Shown one piece after another: positions 26,170-37,551 of a stretch of 64,000 nt of DNA (its first letter is position 1; every line of letters begins with the position of its first letter). Made by a program: the position numbers and the translations under genes. The notes under the pieces were generated by a model. That model ran no database searches, had not been told where the DNA came from, and saw nothing but the letters and a program-made list of their open reading frames with translations. Origin of the DNA: Hyphomicrobiales bacterium (lineage in GTDB: Bacteria; Pseudomonadota; Alphaproteobacteria; Rhizobiales; Phreatobacteraceae); the NCBI GenBank assembly GCA_017304475.1, contig JAFKKV010000009.1, forward strand, positions 310,001-374,000, given 5' to 3'.

Positions 26170-26559
26170 CAGCCTCGCCCGGGGACCCGCGTTGTATGCG
26201 GCTGTGGATGATTGCGGACAAGGCCATGCCAAAAGACGGACGGCAAGACTTTTCATGTGAAACGGGCTCGAGCCGTCCCCAGCTTGTCAAAACCGGATAT
26301 CGAATCTGGGCCGCTCCGGGATGGCCGGGCAAAGGGCAGCGAAACCAAGCCGGGAGCCTTCCGTGAATCGCTGCGATGCCAAAGGCTTAAATCGTGACCT
26401 GGGATCGCTCCGGCTGGCTTCGGTCCGGCCCGGCCATGCCTGGACAGCCTTTGGATAGCTTGTGGACGACTTTGCCTTCCCCTAATCCAAGGCCAAGGAA
26501 TCATAAAAGACTCTCTTTAAGAATAGTCTTGAAGGGAAAGAAGGAAGACAGGCGCCCTG
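26170..26559. other. Putative chromosomal replication origin (oriC) between ppsR and hemE
   Basis: This 390-bp gene-free gap lies between divergent ppsR and hemE, the position of Cori in Caulobacter. It has a near-consensus DnaA box (TGTGGATGA at 26203-26211, one mismatch to the complement of TTATCCACA) and a weaker one (TGTGGACGA at 26461-26469). An A+T-rich segment at about 26480-26535 could be the unwinding element. Four GANTC sites (26302, 26365, 26498, 26509), the target of the CcrM methylase, and a parS-like site at 26249 lie inside it. The hemE promoter must also be here. Only location and motifs support the call. Confidence 0.7.
26249..26264. other. parS-like site inside the origin gap (degenerate)
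   Basis: TTTTCATGTGAAAC at 26250-26263 differs from the parS core GTTTCACGTGAAAC at its first base and at one central base. It lies in non-coding DNA between ppsR and hemE, in a cluster with better sites. It could be a weak ParB site. Confidence 0.4.
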
Positions 26560-27591
26560 GTGACAAAGTCCCTCCTCTCCGTCCTGAACGGCGACCGGCA
26601 ACCGACCCCGCCCATCTGGATGATGCGTCAGGCCGGACGCTACCTGCCGGAATATCGCGCCGTCAGGGCCGAGGCCGGATCCTTCCTCAATCTCTGTTTC
26701 AATCCGGCCAAGGCTGCCGAGGTCACCTTGCAGCCGATCAAGCGATTCGGCTTCGACGGGGCCATCCTGTTCTCCGATATCCTGGTCGTGCCACATGCGC
26801 TCGGCCAGCATGTCACTTTCGAAGCCGGCGAGGGCCCGAGACTTGACCCGATCGCCGACCGCGAGGGCTTGAAGAGGCTCGGCGACGATCTCGATCCGGC
26901 CATCGTGGAGCCGGTCTACGAGACCGTCCGCCAGGTCAAGGCGGGCCTGCCTGCCGATGTCACCTTGTTGGGCTTCTGCGGGGCTCCCTGGACCGTGGCG
27001 ACCTATATGATCGCCGGGCGAGGCGGCGAGGACCAGGCCGCGGCGCGGCTCTTCGCCTACCGGGACAGCCAAGGTTTCGGGCAGTTGATCGATCGGCTGG
27101 TCGAGGCCTCCGTGACCTATCTGCTCGGGCAGATCCGCGCCGGCGTCGACGCCGTCCAGATCTTCGACACCTGGGCGGGCGTGCTGCCGGCGCCCGAATT
27201 CCGCCGCTGGTGCGTCGAACCGGTCGCGCGAATCATTGCCGGCGTCAAACAGGCTGCGCCCAGCGTGCCGGTCATCGTCTTCCCAAAGGGGGCGGGGTTC
27301 CGGCTGAAAATGACGGTCGACCATGCCGGCGCCGATGCGGTCGGCCTCGACTGGACGGCGGATGCCGATTTCGTCCGGCGTGAGATCCAGCCGAAGGTCG
27401 CCGTGCAGGGCAATATCGACCCCTTGGCGCTGCTGGCCGGTGGCGATGCGCTCGACCGGGCGATCGACCAGGCCCTGAGCGATTACGCCGGCGGCCGCTA
27501 TGTGTTCAATCTCGGCCACGGCATCCTGCCGCCGACGCCGATCGGTCATGTCGAACGGATGATCGAGCGCGTGCGCGGCTGGAGGCCGTGA
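26560..27591 (+). CDS. hemE: Uroporphyrinogen decarboxylase
   Basis: A 343-residue enzyme that removes four carboxyl groups from uroporphyrinogen III to give coproporphyrinogen III. Family blocks are [14 protein letters not shown] with the substrate-binding Arg residues, [24 protein letters not shown] and the C-terminal [13 protein letters not shown]. It starts with GTG at 26560. hemJ begins on the hemE stop (TGATG). It is the first rightward gene from the putative oriC. Confidence 0.95.
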   Translation: MTKSLLSVLNGDRQPTPPIWMMRQAGRYLPEYRAVRAEAGSFLNLCFNPAKAAEVTLQPIKRFGFDGAILFSDILVVPHALGQHVTFEAGEGPRLDPIADREGLKRLGDDLDPAIVEPVYETVRQVKAGLPADVTLLGFCGAPWTVATYMIAGRGGEDQAAARLFAYRDSQGFGQLIDRLVEASVTYLLGQIRAGVDAVQIFDTWAGVLPAPEFRRWCVEPVARIIAGVKQAAPSVPVIVFPKGAGFRLKMTVDHAGADAVGLDWTADADFVRREIQPKVAVQGNIDPLALLAGGDALDRAIDQALSDYAGGRYVFNLGHGILPPTPIGHVERMIERVRGWRP

Positions 27592-28121
27592 TGGCGGGTC
27601 CGCGCCTGACCGGCAGGGACCGGCTGAGGCGGGCGGTCACCGCCTTGGCGATCACCGCCGTCCTGGTCGCGGCCCTCGGCTGGTTCGCACCGGCAAGTGC
27701 CGTTCTCTGGATCAAGGCGTTTCACGTGATCGCGGTGATCTCGTGGATGGCCGGCATGCTCTATCTGCCGCGGCTGTTCGTCTATCACTGCGCGGCGGCG
27801 CCGGGCTCGGAAAGCTCCGAGACGTTCAAGACGATGGAAGCGCGGCTGCTCGAATATATCGTCAATCCCGCGATGATCGTGACCTGGGCGCTCGGCCTCT
27901 GGCTCGCCTGGACCAGCTTCCGCTTCCAGGGCGGCTGGCTGCACGCCAAGATCGGTCTGGTCTTCCTGCTCTCCGGCGTTCACGGTTATTTCGCCGGCGC
28001 GACCAGGGCCTTTGCCGAGGATCGGAACATCAGGAGCGCCCGGCACTGGCGGCTGATGAACGAGGCACCGACGTTGATCATGATCGCGGTGGTGATTCTG
28101 GTTATCGTCAAGCCCTTCTAG
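27591..28121 (+). CDS. hemJ: Protoporphyrinogen oxidase HemJ
   Basis: A 176-residue four-helix membrane protein that converts protoporphyrinogen IX to protoporphyrin IX in many proteobacteria lacking HemG/HemY-type oxidases. It shows WIKAFHVIAVISWMAGMLYL with its conserved His, RLFVYHC, and GGWLHAKIGLVFLLSGVHGY with two more His. The ATG overlaps the hemE stop by one base. A parS-like sequence (27718-27733) lies in the codons for FHV. Confidence 0.9.
   Translation: MAGPRLTGRDRLRRAVTALAITAVLVAALGWFAPASAVLWIKAFHVIAVISWMAGMLYLPRLFVYHCAAAPGSESSETFKTMEARLLEYIVNPAMIVTWALGLWLAWTSFRFQGGWLHAKIGLVFLLSGVHGYFAGATRAFAEDRNIRSARHWRLMNEAPTLIMIAVVILVIVKPF
27718..27733. other. parS-like site within hemJ (half-degenerate)
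   Basis: CGTTTCACGTGATCGC keeps the left half and centre of parS (GTTTCACGTGA) but loses the right arm after GTGA. It lies 1.2 kb right of the putative oriC and is embedded in hemJ coding sequence. It is probably weaker than the sites at 31131 and 33227. Confidence 0.45.
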
Positions 28122-28391
28122 GCTGTCCGCCGCGTCATCGCGACGCGCTACCAACCGGCCCCGGCGGGGCTTGCAATTGCCGGGCGCAGCGCTTATTCCA
28201 AATGCGCCTCCCCAAACGCAGACAGGGTCATCTGCAGTAGCACCGTCGCGTGCCGCTCCTTGATCCGGATAGAGGCCTCCCCGGCCCCGCATTCCCTCGC
28301 GATCTGCGATTTTCATTCCCCCCTTGTTACGGTGCGGTTCCGGTTCATTTTTGTTCCGCGCCCTCGGCCGTCCCACACCTTTGCGGTTCCG
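28122..28391. promoter_or_regulatory. Leader region upstream of rho
   Basis: The 270 bp between hemJ and rho contain no credible gene. A short GC hairpin (GCCCC-ggc-GGGGC, 28157-28169) lies 35 bp after the hemJ stop and could be a weak terminator. The rest is a likely rho promoter and 5' leader. In other bacteria the rho leader mediates autoregulation, but I see no specific element that proves it here. Confidence 0.35.
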
Positions 28392-29657
28392 ATGCAGCAG
28401 ATCAAACTCCAAGACATCAAATCAAAATCACCCACCGAACTCCTGGCTTTCGCCGAAGAGCTGCAGGTCGAGAACGCCTCGACGCTCCGCAAGCAGGAGA
28501 TGATGTTCGCCTGCCTCAAGCAGCTGGCGGCGCAGGACATCGAGATCATCGGCGAGGGCGTCGTCGAAGTGCTGCAGGACGGCTTCGGCTTCCTGCGCTC
28601 GCCTGACGCCAATTATCTCGCCGGCCCCGACGACATCTACGTCTCGCCCTCGCAGATCCGCCGCTTCGGGCTGCGCACCGGCGACACGATCGAAGGCCAG
28701 ATCCGTTCGCCGAAGGAAGGCGAGCGCTATTTCGCACTCCTCAAGGTCAATCTGATTAATTTCGAGGAGCCGGAAAAGGCGCGCCACAAGGTCAATTTCG
28801 ACAACCTGACGCCGCTCTATCCGAATCAGCGCATCAGGCTCGAAAACGAAGACGTCACCAAGAAGGACTTCTCGGCCCGCGTCATGGATGTGGTCGTGCC
28901 GATCGGCAAGGGCCAGCGCGCGCTCATCGTCGCACCGCCGCGGACGGGTAAGACCGTGCTGCTGCAGAACATCGCCCAGTCGATCACCCGCAACCATCCG
29001 GAATGCTATCTGATCGTCCTGCTCATCGACGAGCGGCCGGAAGAAGTGACCGACATGCAGCGCTCGGTGAATGGCGAGGTGATTTCCTCGACCTTCGACG
29101 AGCCGGCGACGCGCCACGTGCAGGTCGCCGAAATGGTCATCGAGAAGGCCAAGCGCCTGGTCGAACACGGCCGTGACGTGGTCATCCTGCTCGATTCGAT
29201 CACGCGCCTCGGCCGCGCCTACAACACGGTCGTGCCGTCCTCCGGCAAGGTCCTGACCGGTGGTGTCGACGCCAATGCGCTGCAGCGGCCGAAGCGCTTC
29301 TTCGGTGCCGCGCGCAATATCGAAGAGGGTGGCTCGCTCACCATCATCGCGACCGCGCTGATCGATACCGGCAGCCGCATGGACGAGGTGATCTTCGAAG
29401 AGTTCAAGGGCACCGGCAATTCGGAAATCATCCTGGACCGCAAGGTCGCCGACAAGCGCACCTTCCCCTCGATCGACATCACCCGCTCCGGCACCCGCAA
29501 GGAAGAGCTCCTGGTCGCGCCCGACATCCTCAAGAAGATGTATGTGCTGCGCCGGATCCTCAATCCGATGGGCACGGTGGACGCGATCGAGTTCCTGCTC
29601 GACAAGCTGCGCCAGACCAAGACCAATGGCGACTTCTTCGACTCGATGAACACGTAA
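28392..29657 (+). CDS. rho: Transcription termination factor Rho
   Basis: A 421-residue hexameric RNA-dependent ATPase that terminates transcription. The N-terminal domain ([20 protein letters not shown]), the RNA-binding cold-shock fold with [14 protein letters not shown] and the motor domain with Walker [16 protein letters not shown] are all present, as are [13 protein letters not shown] and the Q-loop region. The ATG at 28392 gives the standard MQQIKLQDI start; an upstream frame extension to 28260 lacks family similarity. Confidence 0.96.
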   Translation: MQQIKLQDIKSKSPTELLAFAEELQVENASTLRKQEMMFACLKQLAAQDIEIIGEGVVEVLQDGFGFLRSPDANYLAGPDDIYVSPSQIRRFGLRTGDTIEGQIRSPKEGERYFALLKVNLINFEEPEKARHKVNFDNLTPLYPNQRIRLENEDVTKKDFSARVMDVVVPIGKGQRALIVAPPRTGKTVLLQNIAQSITRNHPECYLIVLLIDERPEEVTDMQRSVNGEVISSTFDEPATRHVQVAEMVIEKAKRLVEHGRDVVILLDSITRLGRAYNTVVPSSGKVLTGGVDANALQRPKRFFGAARNIEEGGSLTIIATALIDTGSRMDEVIFEEFKGTGNSEIILDRKVADKRTFPSIDITRSGTRKEELLVAPDILKKMYVLRRILNPMGTVDAIEFLLDKLRQTKTNGDFFDSMNT

Positions 29658-29668
29658 GCCGTATCGAT

Positions 29669-29759
29669 TCGCCCACGGAACAACCTGGGCGAGTCGGATG
29701 TGGCACATGCGACCACCGATTCGCATACGGAATGAACTCCACGGCGATTAACGCCGTGG
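29669..29759 (+). terminator. Two hairpins between rho and mnmE
   Basis: Just after the rho stop, TCGCCCA at 29669-29675 pairs with TGGGCGA at 29686-29692. Further on, CCACGGCG at 29739-29746 pairs perfectly with CGCCGTGG at 29752-29759 around a 5-base loop. Neither is followed by a T-run. They may end or stabilise the rho transcript, or attenuate read-through into mnmE. Confidence 0.45.
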
Positions 29760-29785
29760 GCGATTGCCACGGGAGATGACTTCCG

Positions 29786-31117
29786 GTGAAGACAATCGCG
29801 GCGATATCGACCGCGCCGGGTATGGCTGGCGTCGCGGTCCTGCGCATTTCCGGACCGGCGGCCGGCGATGTCCTGCGCAAGCTCTCCGGCAGGCTGCCCA
29901 AGCCACGGTTCGCAGCCCTTTCCACTTTGCGTCATCCCGTTTCAACCGAGCCGATCGATTCGGCCCTGATCCTGTGGTTTCCGGCCCCCCATAGCTTTAC
30001 CGGCGAGGATGTCGCCGAGCTTCAGGTTCATGGTGGTCGCGCCGTGACGGCCGCCGTTCTCCGTGCCGTCCTTGATGTTGAAGGGGTGCGGCCGGCCGAA
30101 CCCGGCGAGTTCACGCGCCGGGCCTTCGAGAACGGCAAGCTCGACCTGGCCGCGGTGGAGGGACTGGCGGACCTGATTGCAGCCGAGACCGAGGCGCAGC
30201 GCCGGCAGGCCTATGCGCATTATGACGGCAAGATCGCCGCTGTCGGCGAAGGGCTGCGCGCCAGCCTGGTCAACGCCCTGGCGCTGGTTGAGGCGACGAT
30301 CGATTTTCCGGATGAGGACGATGTCGGTGCTTCCGCGCTCGCCGACGCACGGCGGCAGGTCGAAGACCTCGACCGGCAGGTCCTGGCACTCCTGACAGAT
30401 AGTGGCCGGGGAGAGCGCATTCGCGATGGCCTGCGCATCGCCATTGCTGGTCCGCCCAATGCCGGAAAATCAACGCTTTTGAATACGCTGGCCGGGCGTG
30501 ACGTCGCGATCGTTTCGCCCTTGGCCGGCACGACCAGGGATGCCCTCGAAGTTCATCTCGATCTCGACGGTGTCGCCTTTGTCCTCACCGACACAGCTGG
30601 TCTCAGGGCCGGTGCTGACCCGATCGAGCGTGAGGGTATCCGGCGCGCGCGCTCGCATATCCGCGCAGCCGACCTTGTCCTGTTCCTGCAATCGGCGGAA
30701 GCCGAGGCCGTTATCGATCCGGATTGGGATGCAAGCCAGGCCGTCAAGGTCTGGCATGTCCAGACGCAGGTCGATCGATTCGGCTCCGACATGCCATCCG
30801 ATACCTTCTTTCGGCATCGCATTTCCGCCATCGACGGGATCGGCATCCGGGATCTCCTGGCCGATCTCGCGCGGTATGGCCGGGATCATGCCGGCGGTGA
30901 GCCGGCGGTTCTGGTGCGCGAGCGGCATCGCCTGGTGTTTAATGATCTGCACCAGGCCTTGACGGAAAGCCTTGCCGTCGGTGACTGGGCGCGGGACACC
31001 GAGCTGGTCGCCGAAAACCTGCGCACGGGCCTGATCGCCTTGGGCCGGGCGACGGGTCGCGTCGATGTGGAAGCGGTCCTGGATGTGGTCTTCTCATCCT
31101 TCTGTATCGGTAAATGA
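29786..31117 (+). CDS. mnmE: tRNA uridine-34 modification GTPase MnmE (TrmE)
   Basis: A 443-residue GTPase that works with MnmG to install carboxymethylaminomethyl groups on wobble uridines. It has an N-terminal folate-binding domain (AAISTAPGMAGVAVLRISGP, FTGEDVAELQVHGG), a helical domain, a G domain with P-loop GPPNAGKSTLLNTLAG and SPLAGTTRDALE, and the C-terminal FCIGK carrying the catalytic Cys. It starts with GTG at 29786 after GGGAG. It is slightly short for the family but no motif is missing. Confidence 0.95.
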   Translation: MKTIAAISTAPGMAGVAVLRISGPAAGDVLRKLSGRLPKPRFAALSTLRHPVSTEPIDSALILWFPAPHSFTGEDVAELQVHGGRAVTAAVLRAVLDVEGVRPAEPGEFTRRAFENGKLDLAAVEGLADLIAAETEAQRRQAYAHYDGKIAAVGEGLRASLVNALALVEATIDFPDEDDVGASALADARRQVEDLDRQVLALLTDSGRGERIRDGLRIAIAGPPNAGKSTLLNTLAGRDVAIVSPLAGTTRDALEVHLDLDGVAFVLTDTAGLRAGADPIEREGIRRARSHIRAADLVLFLQSAEAEAVIDPDWDASQAVKVWHVQTQVDRFGSDMPSDTFFRHRISAIDGIGIRDLLADLARYGRDHAGGEPAVLVRERHRLVFNDLHQALTESLAVGDWARDTELVAENLRTGLIALGRATGRVDVEAVLDVVFSSFCIGK

Positions 31118-31130
31118 AATGACTCGGACC

Positions 31131-31146
31131 TGTTTCACGTGAAACT
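31131..31146. other. parS site between mnmE and mnmG
   Basis: TGTTTCACGTGAAACT matches the parS consensus TGTTTCACGTGAAACA at 15 of 16 positions, with a perfect 14-bp palindromic core. It lies in non-coding DNA 14 bp after the mnmE stop and about 2.7 kb from parA. It is one of the two sites with an intact core. Confidence 0.85.
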
Positions 31147-31278
31147 GGCGATTCGATTCGGCTCCGATCCAACCCGGCTTCGCAGTCTTTCGCTCACTTC
31201 TTTTGCTCTCTCGGATGATGAAACGGCCCTTCTCTTTTGACCCGGCATGGCGGTCCGGATAGGAAGACGGAAACATCA

Positions 31279-33167
<1,889 letters not shown>

Positions 33168-33168
<1 letters not shown>

Positions 33169-33824
33169 TGGCTGAACAGCATGAATTGAAAGAGGCGGAG
33201 CGCGCCGCCGCGGCTGCCGGCGTCGCGGTTTCACGTGAAACGATGGAACGGCTCGTCCTCTATGTCGCGCTGTTGCGGAAGTGGAACCCCAGCAAGAACC
33301 TGGTCGCGCCGGCCACGCTGGCGCAGGTCTGGACGCGTCATATTGCCGATTGCCTGCAGCTGGCGACGCTGGTTCCGCCCGGGCGGATCTGGATCGATCT
33401 TGGCTCGGGCGCCGGCTTGCCGGGCCTGGTGATCGCGGCTGTGCTCGCTGAACAGCCGGGCGCGCACATCCATTGCGTCGAGAGCAAGCTCGGCAAGGCG
33501 GCTTTCCTGCGTGAAGCCGCGCGAATCATGAAGGTTCCGGCCACCGTCCATGCCGAGCGCATCGAGGATGTCGTCGCCGACTGGTCCGGCCCTGTGGATG
33601 TGGTGACCGCGCGAGCGCTCGCATCGCTCCAGCAACTCGTCGGCATGAGCCATGACCTGTTGAAAAGTGGAGCAATCGGACTCTTCCTGAAGGGACAAGA
33701 TGTAGAGCGAGAATTGACGGAAGCCGCTAAATATTGGAAACTCGATACTGTATTGACGCCCAGCGCGACGGATCCTCAGGCGCGTATCGTCACGCTCCGA
33801 AGCGCGGTTCCAGTTTCTTCCTGA
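33168..33824 (+). CDS. rsmG: 16S rRNA (guanine-527-N7)-methyltransferase
   Basis: A 218-residue SAM-dependent methyltransferase that modifies G527 of 16S rRNA. Motifs include WNPSKNLVAPATLAQVWTRH, the SAM-binding WIDLGSGAGLPGLVIA, VESKLGKAAFLRE and VTARALASLQQLV. The ATG overlaps the mnmG stop by one base. A parS sequence lies inside its coding region at codons for the VSRET segment, as also occurs in other bacteria. Confidence 0.94.
33227..33242. other. parS site within rsmG
   Basis: GGTTTCACGTGAAACG contains the perfect 14-bp parS palindrome GTTTCACGTGAAAC. Only the outermost base on each side differs from the consensus. It lies in rsmG, about 0.6 kb before parA, so it would nucleate ParB next to its own gene. 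Confidence 0.85.
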
Positions 33825-33850
33825 CCACTTCCAACGTCGGACGGTTCGTC

Positions 33851-34663
33851 ATGGCGACGCTTTCTTCGTCTCTTCCGTTGACCGGCCCCAGGGTCCTCGC
33901 ACTTGCCAATCAGAAGGGCGGGGTGGGCAAGACGACCACCGCGATCAATCTGGGCACGGCGCTCGCCGCCATTGGCGAACGTGTGCTGATCATCGATCTC
34001 GACCCGCAGGGCAATGCCTCGACCGGCCTCGGCATCGATCGGCGCGCACGCAATCGCTCGACCTACCATGTGCTGGTCGGCGAACTGAGCCTGCTGCAGG
34101 CCGCCCAGGAAACCTCGGTGCCGCGGCTTTCCATTGCGCCCTCGACCATGGACCTGTCCGGTGTCGAGCTGGAGATTTCCCGGGAAAAGGACCGCGCCTA
34201 CCGGCTGCGGCATGCCATCCAGAGCCTCGGCAACGAATATTCCTATGTGCTGATCGATTGCCCGCCTTCGCTCAACCTCCTGACCATCAATGCGATGTCG
34301 GCGGCCAATGCCATCCTGGTGCCGCTGCAATGCGAGTTCTTTGCGCTTGAAGGGCTGTCGCAGCTGATCAAGACGGTCGAGCAGGTCAAGACCATGTTCA
34401 ATCCCGGATTGACCATCCACGGCATCGTGCTGACCATGTATGACGCACGCAACAACCTGTCGGCCCAGGTCGTCGACGACGTGCGCCAGTTCATGGGCGA
34501 CAAGGTTTACCAGACGATCATCCCGCGCAATGTGCGCGTGTCGGAAGCCCCGAGCTATGGCAAGCCGGTGCTGCTCTATGATCTGAAATGCGTCGGAAGC
34601 CAGGCCTATCTCAGGCTCGCCTCCGAGATCATCCAGCGCGAAAAGCATCTGCGCGCAGCCTGA
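33851..34663 (+). CDS. parA: Chromosome partitioning ATPase ParA
   Basis: A 270-residue ParA/Soj ATPase that moves ParB-bound origins toward the poles. The deviant Walker A ANQKGGVGKTTTAINLG lies near residues 19-35, with IIDLDPQGNASTGLG (Walker A') and IDCPPSLNLLTINAM (Walker B). The short N-terminus marks a chromosomal rather than plasmid ParA. ATG at 33851 is preferred to an upstream frame extension that overlaps rsmG. parB follows 76 bp later. Confidence 0.95.
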   Translation: MATLSSSLPLTGPRVLALANQKGGVGKTTTAINLGTALAAIGERVLIIDLDPQGNASTGLGIDRRARNRSTYHVLVGELSLLQAAQETSVPRLSIAPSTMDLSGVELEISREKDRAYRLRHAIQSLGNEYSYVLIDCPPSLNLLTINAMSAANAILVPLQCEFFALEGLSQLIKTVEQVKTMFNPGLTIHGIVLTMYDARNNLSAQVVDDVRQFMGDKVYQTIIPRNVRVSEAPSYGKPVLLYDLKCVGSQAYLRLASEIIQREKHLRAA

Positions 34664-34739
34664 TCCAAGATCGATTCGGACCCGCATCGATTCATATGTG
34701 GCGCTTCGTTTCGAAGCCGAGTTGAAGGAGAGTATGACC

Positions 34740-35615
34740 ATGGCGGAAGAGGCGGCGAGATCGCGTCTGGGCCGGGGCCTGGCGGCCCTGATCGGCGATG
34801 TTGGCGAGGAAACCGCCGCCATCGACCGCGTCAGGGCGACCCGGAAGGTTCCGATCGAATTCATCCGGGCCAATCCGCGCAACCCGCGCCGGATGTTCAA
34901 GGATGAGGAACTGCAGGAGCTGGCGGATTCGATCCGCGAGCGCGGCATCATCCAGCCGATCGTGGTGCGGTCGGTCGCCGGCACGGTCGACGCTTATGAG
35001 ATCGTCGCCGGTGAACGTCGCTGGCGCGCGTCGCAGCTGGCCGGCCTGCATGAGGTGCCGATCCATCTCGTCGAGGTCGGCGACCGCGAGGCGCTCGAAC
35101 TGGCGATCATCGAGAACGTCCAGCGCGCCGATCTCAATCCGTTGGAAGAGGCGCTTGGTTACAACGAGCTGATCGAGCAGTTCGGTTACAGCCAGACCGA
35201 CATGGCCAAGGTGATCGGCAAGAGCCGCAGCCACGTCGCCAATACGCTCAGGCTCCTGAAACTGTCGGACCGGGTGCAGAACTATCTCAGGGACGGCCAA
35301 TTGACCGCCGGCCATGCGCGCGCCTTGCTCGCCCATGATGACCCCGAGCGGATCGCCGCCGATATCGTCGAGCAGGGCCTGAATGTGCGCCAGGTCGAAG
35401 CCCTGGCGCAGGAACAGGCCGAACGCTCGGGACGGGCGCCGAAACAGCGCGAACGGGTGGAAAAAGATACCGACACCAAGGCGCTCGAAAAGGCCCTGTC
35501 GGATGCTCTCGGCATGATCGTGACGGTCGATCACCGCGGTTCAGGCGGCGAATTGAAGATCCGCTACAAGTCGCTGGAACAGCTCGACGATATCTGCCAG
35601 CGCCTGCGGCGATAG
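34740..35615 (+). CDS. parB: Chromosome partitioning protein ParB
   Basis: A 291-residue CTP-dependent clamp that loads at parS. It has the N-terminal RSRLGRGLAALIGD motif that contacts ParA, the CTP-binding GERRWRA motif and ENVQRADLNPLEEA, a helix-turn-helix (SQTDMAKVIGKSRSHVANTL) and a C-terminal dimerisation domain. The ATG at 34740 is 9 bases after AAGGAG; 34734 is an adjacent alternative. It ends about 75 bp before the second bipartite repeat. Confidence 0.95.
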   Translation: MAEEAARSRLGRGLAALIGDVGEETAAIDRVRATRKVPIEFIRANPRNPRRMFKDEELQELADSIRERGIIQPIVVRSVAGTVDAYEIVAGERRWRASQLAGLHEVPIHLVEVGDREALELAIIENVQRADLNPLEEALGYNELIEQFGYSQTDMAKVIGKSRSHVANTLRLLKLSDRVQNYLRDGQLTAGHARALLAHDDPERIAADIVEQGLNVRQVEALAQEQAERSGRAPKQRERVEKDTDTKALEKALSDALGMIVTVDHRGSGGELKIRYKSLEQLDDICQRLRR

Positions 35616-35689
35616 CGCGCGGGTGGGCCTGGTCCGCGCTTCCTGGCGGATCGGGGTGGGATTTTTCGATTGCCGTAAAGCACATCCCG

Positions 35690-35880
35690 GATGGACCGTT
35701 CGCTCGAGTGAACGGGCTGAATGCGTGGATGGCCGGGACAAGCCCGGCCAAGACGATGTGTGCGCCTTGCGGCGTGCTTGGCTACCGCGTCGGCGCGATC
35801 CCGCATCAAGGAAGACACCGTCGTCATGCCCGGGCTTGTCCCGGGCATCCACGAATTGTCTTAACCGCAATCAGCCGACC
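35690..35880. repeat. Bipartite inverted-repeat element, copy 2 (opposite orientation to copy 1)
   Basis: The gene-free gap between parB and holA holds a forward arm at about 35724-35760 and an inverted arm at about 35819-35860 (core GTCATGCCCGGGCTTGTCCC). Stretches of 22 and 19 bases here are exact reverse complements of parts of the element at 21596-21815, so the two copies are inverted relative to each other. No encoded protein is apparent. Edges are approximate; the remainder of the gap shows nothing I can identify. Confidence 0.75.
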
Positions 35881-35972
35881 GGTTGTACGAGGCCGCCGGG
35901 AAAAATCGGCCAGAATGCGCGGCTAGCGCGTCTTTCGATCCGCGGATCGGGGGCGCTTTTCCTCGTGCCGGT

Positions 35973-37004
35973 TCAGTTCCGGCCGGCGCGGGCGGTCATG
36001 GCGATGGCCATCAGCGTCCGGTTGACGATCGCCTCGGCGAGCGCGGTCTTGATGCGGGTTTCGAAGGTCGCTTCCGCCACGCGCGTCATCATCCGTTCGA
36101 GGCGCACGCTGTTCCACAGGCCGAGCTGCTTTTCGACCACGGGCCGGCGCCGAAAGAAGACCGGTGGTTCGAAGCGATCGGTGGCGGCGCTGATGGCGGC
36201 GCCCTTCTCGATCGCGGTGCGTGCCTTGTGCAGCGAGGACAGATGCCGGCCCATGGCGATCATGATCTGCGGCACGGCGACCCCGGAGGCCGCGGCGCGC
36301 AGCAGCAGGCGGTCGAGCGCGGCGGGATCGCCCGAGGCCGCGGCATCGACGATCTCATCGACGCCCAATGCGAGGCTGTCGCCGGCAAGCGCCTCGATAT
36401 CGGCGAGCGTGATGCGCCCCTGGCCGTGGGCATAAAGGCAAATCTTCTGGATCTCGGCGCGCGATGCGGCGCGATCGCCGCCGAGAAAAGACAGGAGCGC
36501 GGCAATGGCGGGCGGCTCCATGGTCAGCCCGGCAGCGGCGGTTTCCTCGGCGATCAGCCGCTTCAGGTCAGCTTCGCCATCGGAATAGCAGGGGATGACC
36601 GCCGCATGGCCCGAACGCTCGGCCTCGACTCTGAGCGCGGCGTTCTTCTTGAGGTCGCCGGCTTCGATCAGCACGAAGGCGCCGGTCGGCGGATCGGCGA
36701 GGAGCGGGGTAAGGGCGGCGGCGATCGGTTTTTCGCCCGCACGCACCCAGATCAGCCGCTTGCCGCCGAACAGGGCCATGGTATTGGCCTCGTCGGAAAG
36801 CCGGACGGGATCGCCGGCCAGGACGTCGCCGTCCAGCCGGATGACCGCGAAGGGATCGTCGAGATCGGGAACCGTGGTCTTGGCGATGGCGCGAGCCCGT
36901 TCCGAGACCAGTCCGGAATCGGGCCCATAGACGAGCGCAATGGCGCGGCGGGATTCGGGGTTCTTCAGGAACCGGTCGATCTCGCCGCCCTTCAATACGG
37001 TCAC
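35973..37004 (-). CDS. holA: DNA polymerase III delta subunit
   Basis: A 343-residue clamp-loader subunit that opens the beta sliding clamp. The N-terminal domain has ALVYGPDSGLVSERARAIAK and NTMALFGGKRLIWVRAGEKP. The middle has SFLGGDRAASRAEIQKICLY (the conserved delta motif), followed by a helical collar domain. It starts with GTG at 37004, 5 bp after the lptE stop; a longer frame extension upstream is out of place. It lies in the leftward leuS-lptE-holA unit. Confidence 0.92.
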   Translation of the reverse strand: MTVLKGGEIDRFLKNPESRRAIALVYGPDSGLVSERARAIAKTTVPDLDDPFAVIRLDGDVLAGDPVRLSDEANTMALFGGKRLIWVRAGEKPIAAALTPLLADPPTGAFVLIEAGDLKKNAALRVEAERSGHAAVIPCYSDGEADLKRLIAEETAAAGLTMEPPAIAALLSFLGGDRAASRAEIQKICLYAHGQGRITLADIEALAGDSLALGVDEIVDAAASGDPAALDRLLLRAAASGVAVPQIMIAMGRHLSSLHKARTAIEKGAAISAATDRFEPPVFFRRRPVVEKQLGLWNSVRLERMMTRVAEATFETRIKTALAEAIVNRTLMAIAMTARAGRN

Positions 37005-37008
37005 GCTA

Positions 37009-37551
37009 TCACCTGGGCTGGGTGACGAACCATCCCGCCACCTGCGTGACGATCGTCTCGGCCAGCGTCTTGGCGGCCCGTTCCTGGGCCTCGATGACGG
37101 CACGGTCGGAGGCAAGCCGCTGGGCGGTGCGATCGAACGAGGCGGTGGCAACCGCCTGGCCGCGGTGCAGCACCTGCTGGCTGCCGACCGGGGTGATCGT
37201 ATAATTGCCGATCAGCGAGATCGACTGCGCCGAGGGGCGGCCCGCCGCGGTGTTGAGCAGCAGCGGAACGCTGTCGGTGGCGAGCGCGATCCTGAGCACA
37301 TGGGTGGGCGCCTGTGCCCGGCCGCCGCCGCCCTGGGTGAGATAGATCAGCTCGTTGCGCAGAACCACGCCGGAACGTCCGCCGATTTCGGGGATCTCCA
37401 GGTTCTGCAGATAAGCCTGCGCCCCCCGCGCGCCCGGAACCACGTTCGGGTCGCCGTAGAGCGGCGTGAAGCAGCCGGCGAGCGCTCCGGCGCCGGCGGT
37501 GACTGCAAGGGCGCGAATGATCGCGCGCCGCGAGATGTTAGCCGACGACAT
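37009..37551 (-). CDS. lptE: LPS assembly lipoprotein LptE
   Basis: A 180-residue lipoprotein that plugs the LptD translocon in the outer membrane. It has a signal peptide with lipobox ALAGC (Cys27) followed by FTPLYGD, the usual start of LptE in alphaproteobacteria. The middle has [16 protein letters not shown] and the C-terminus ends with a helix ([14 protein letters not shown]). It overlaps the end of leuS by 14 bp, and the leuS-lptE-holA order is standard. Confidence 0.9.
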   Translation of the reverse strand: MSSANISRRAIIRALAVTAGAGALAGCFTPLYGDPNVVPGARGAQAYLQNLEIPEIGGRSGVVLRNELIYLTQGGGGRAQAPTHVLRIALATDSVPLLLNTAAGRPSAQSISLIGNYTITPVGSQQVLHRGQAVATASFDRTAQRLASDRAVIEAQERAAKTLAETIVTQVAGWFVTQPR

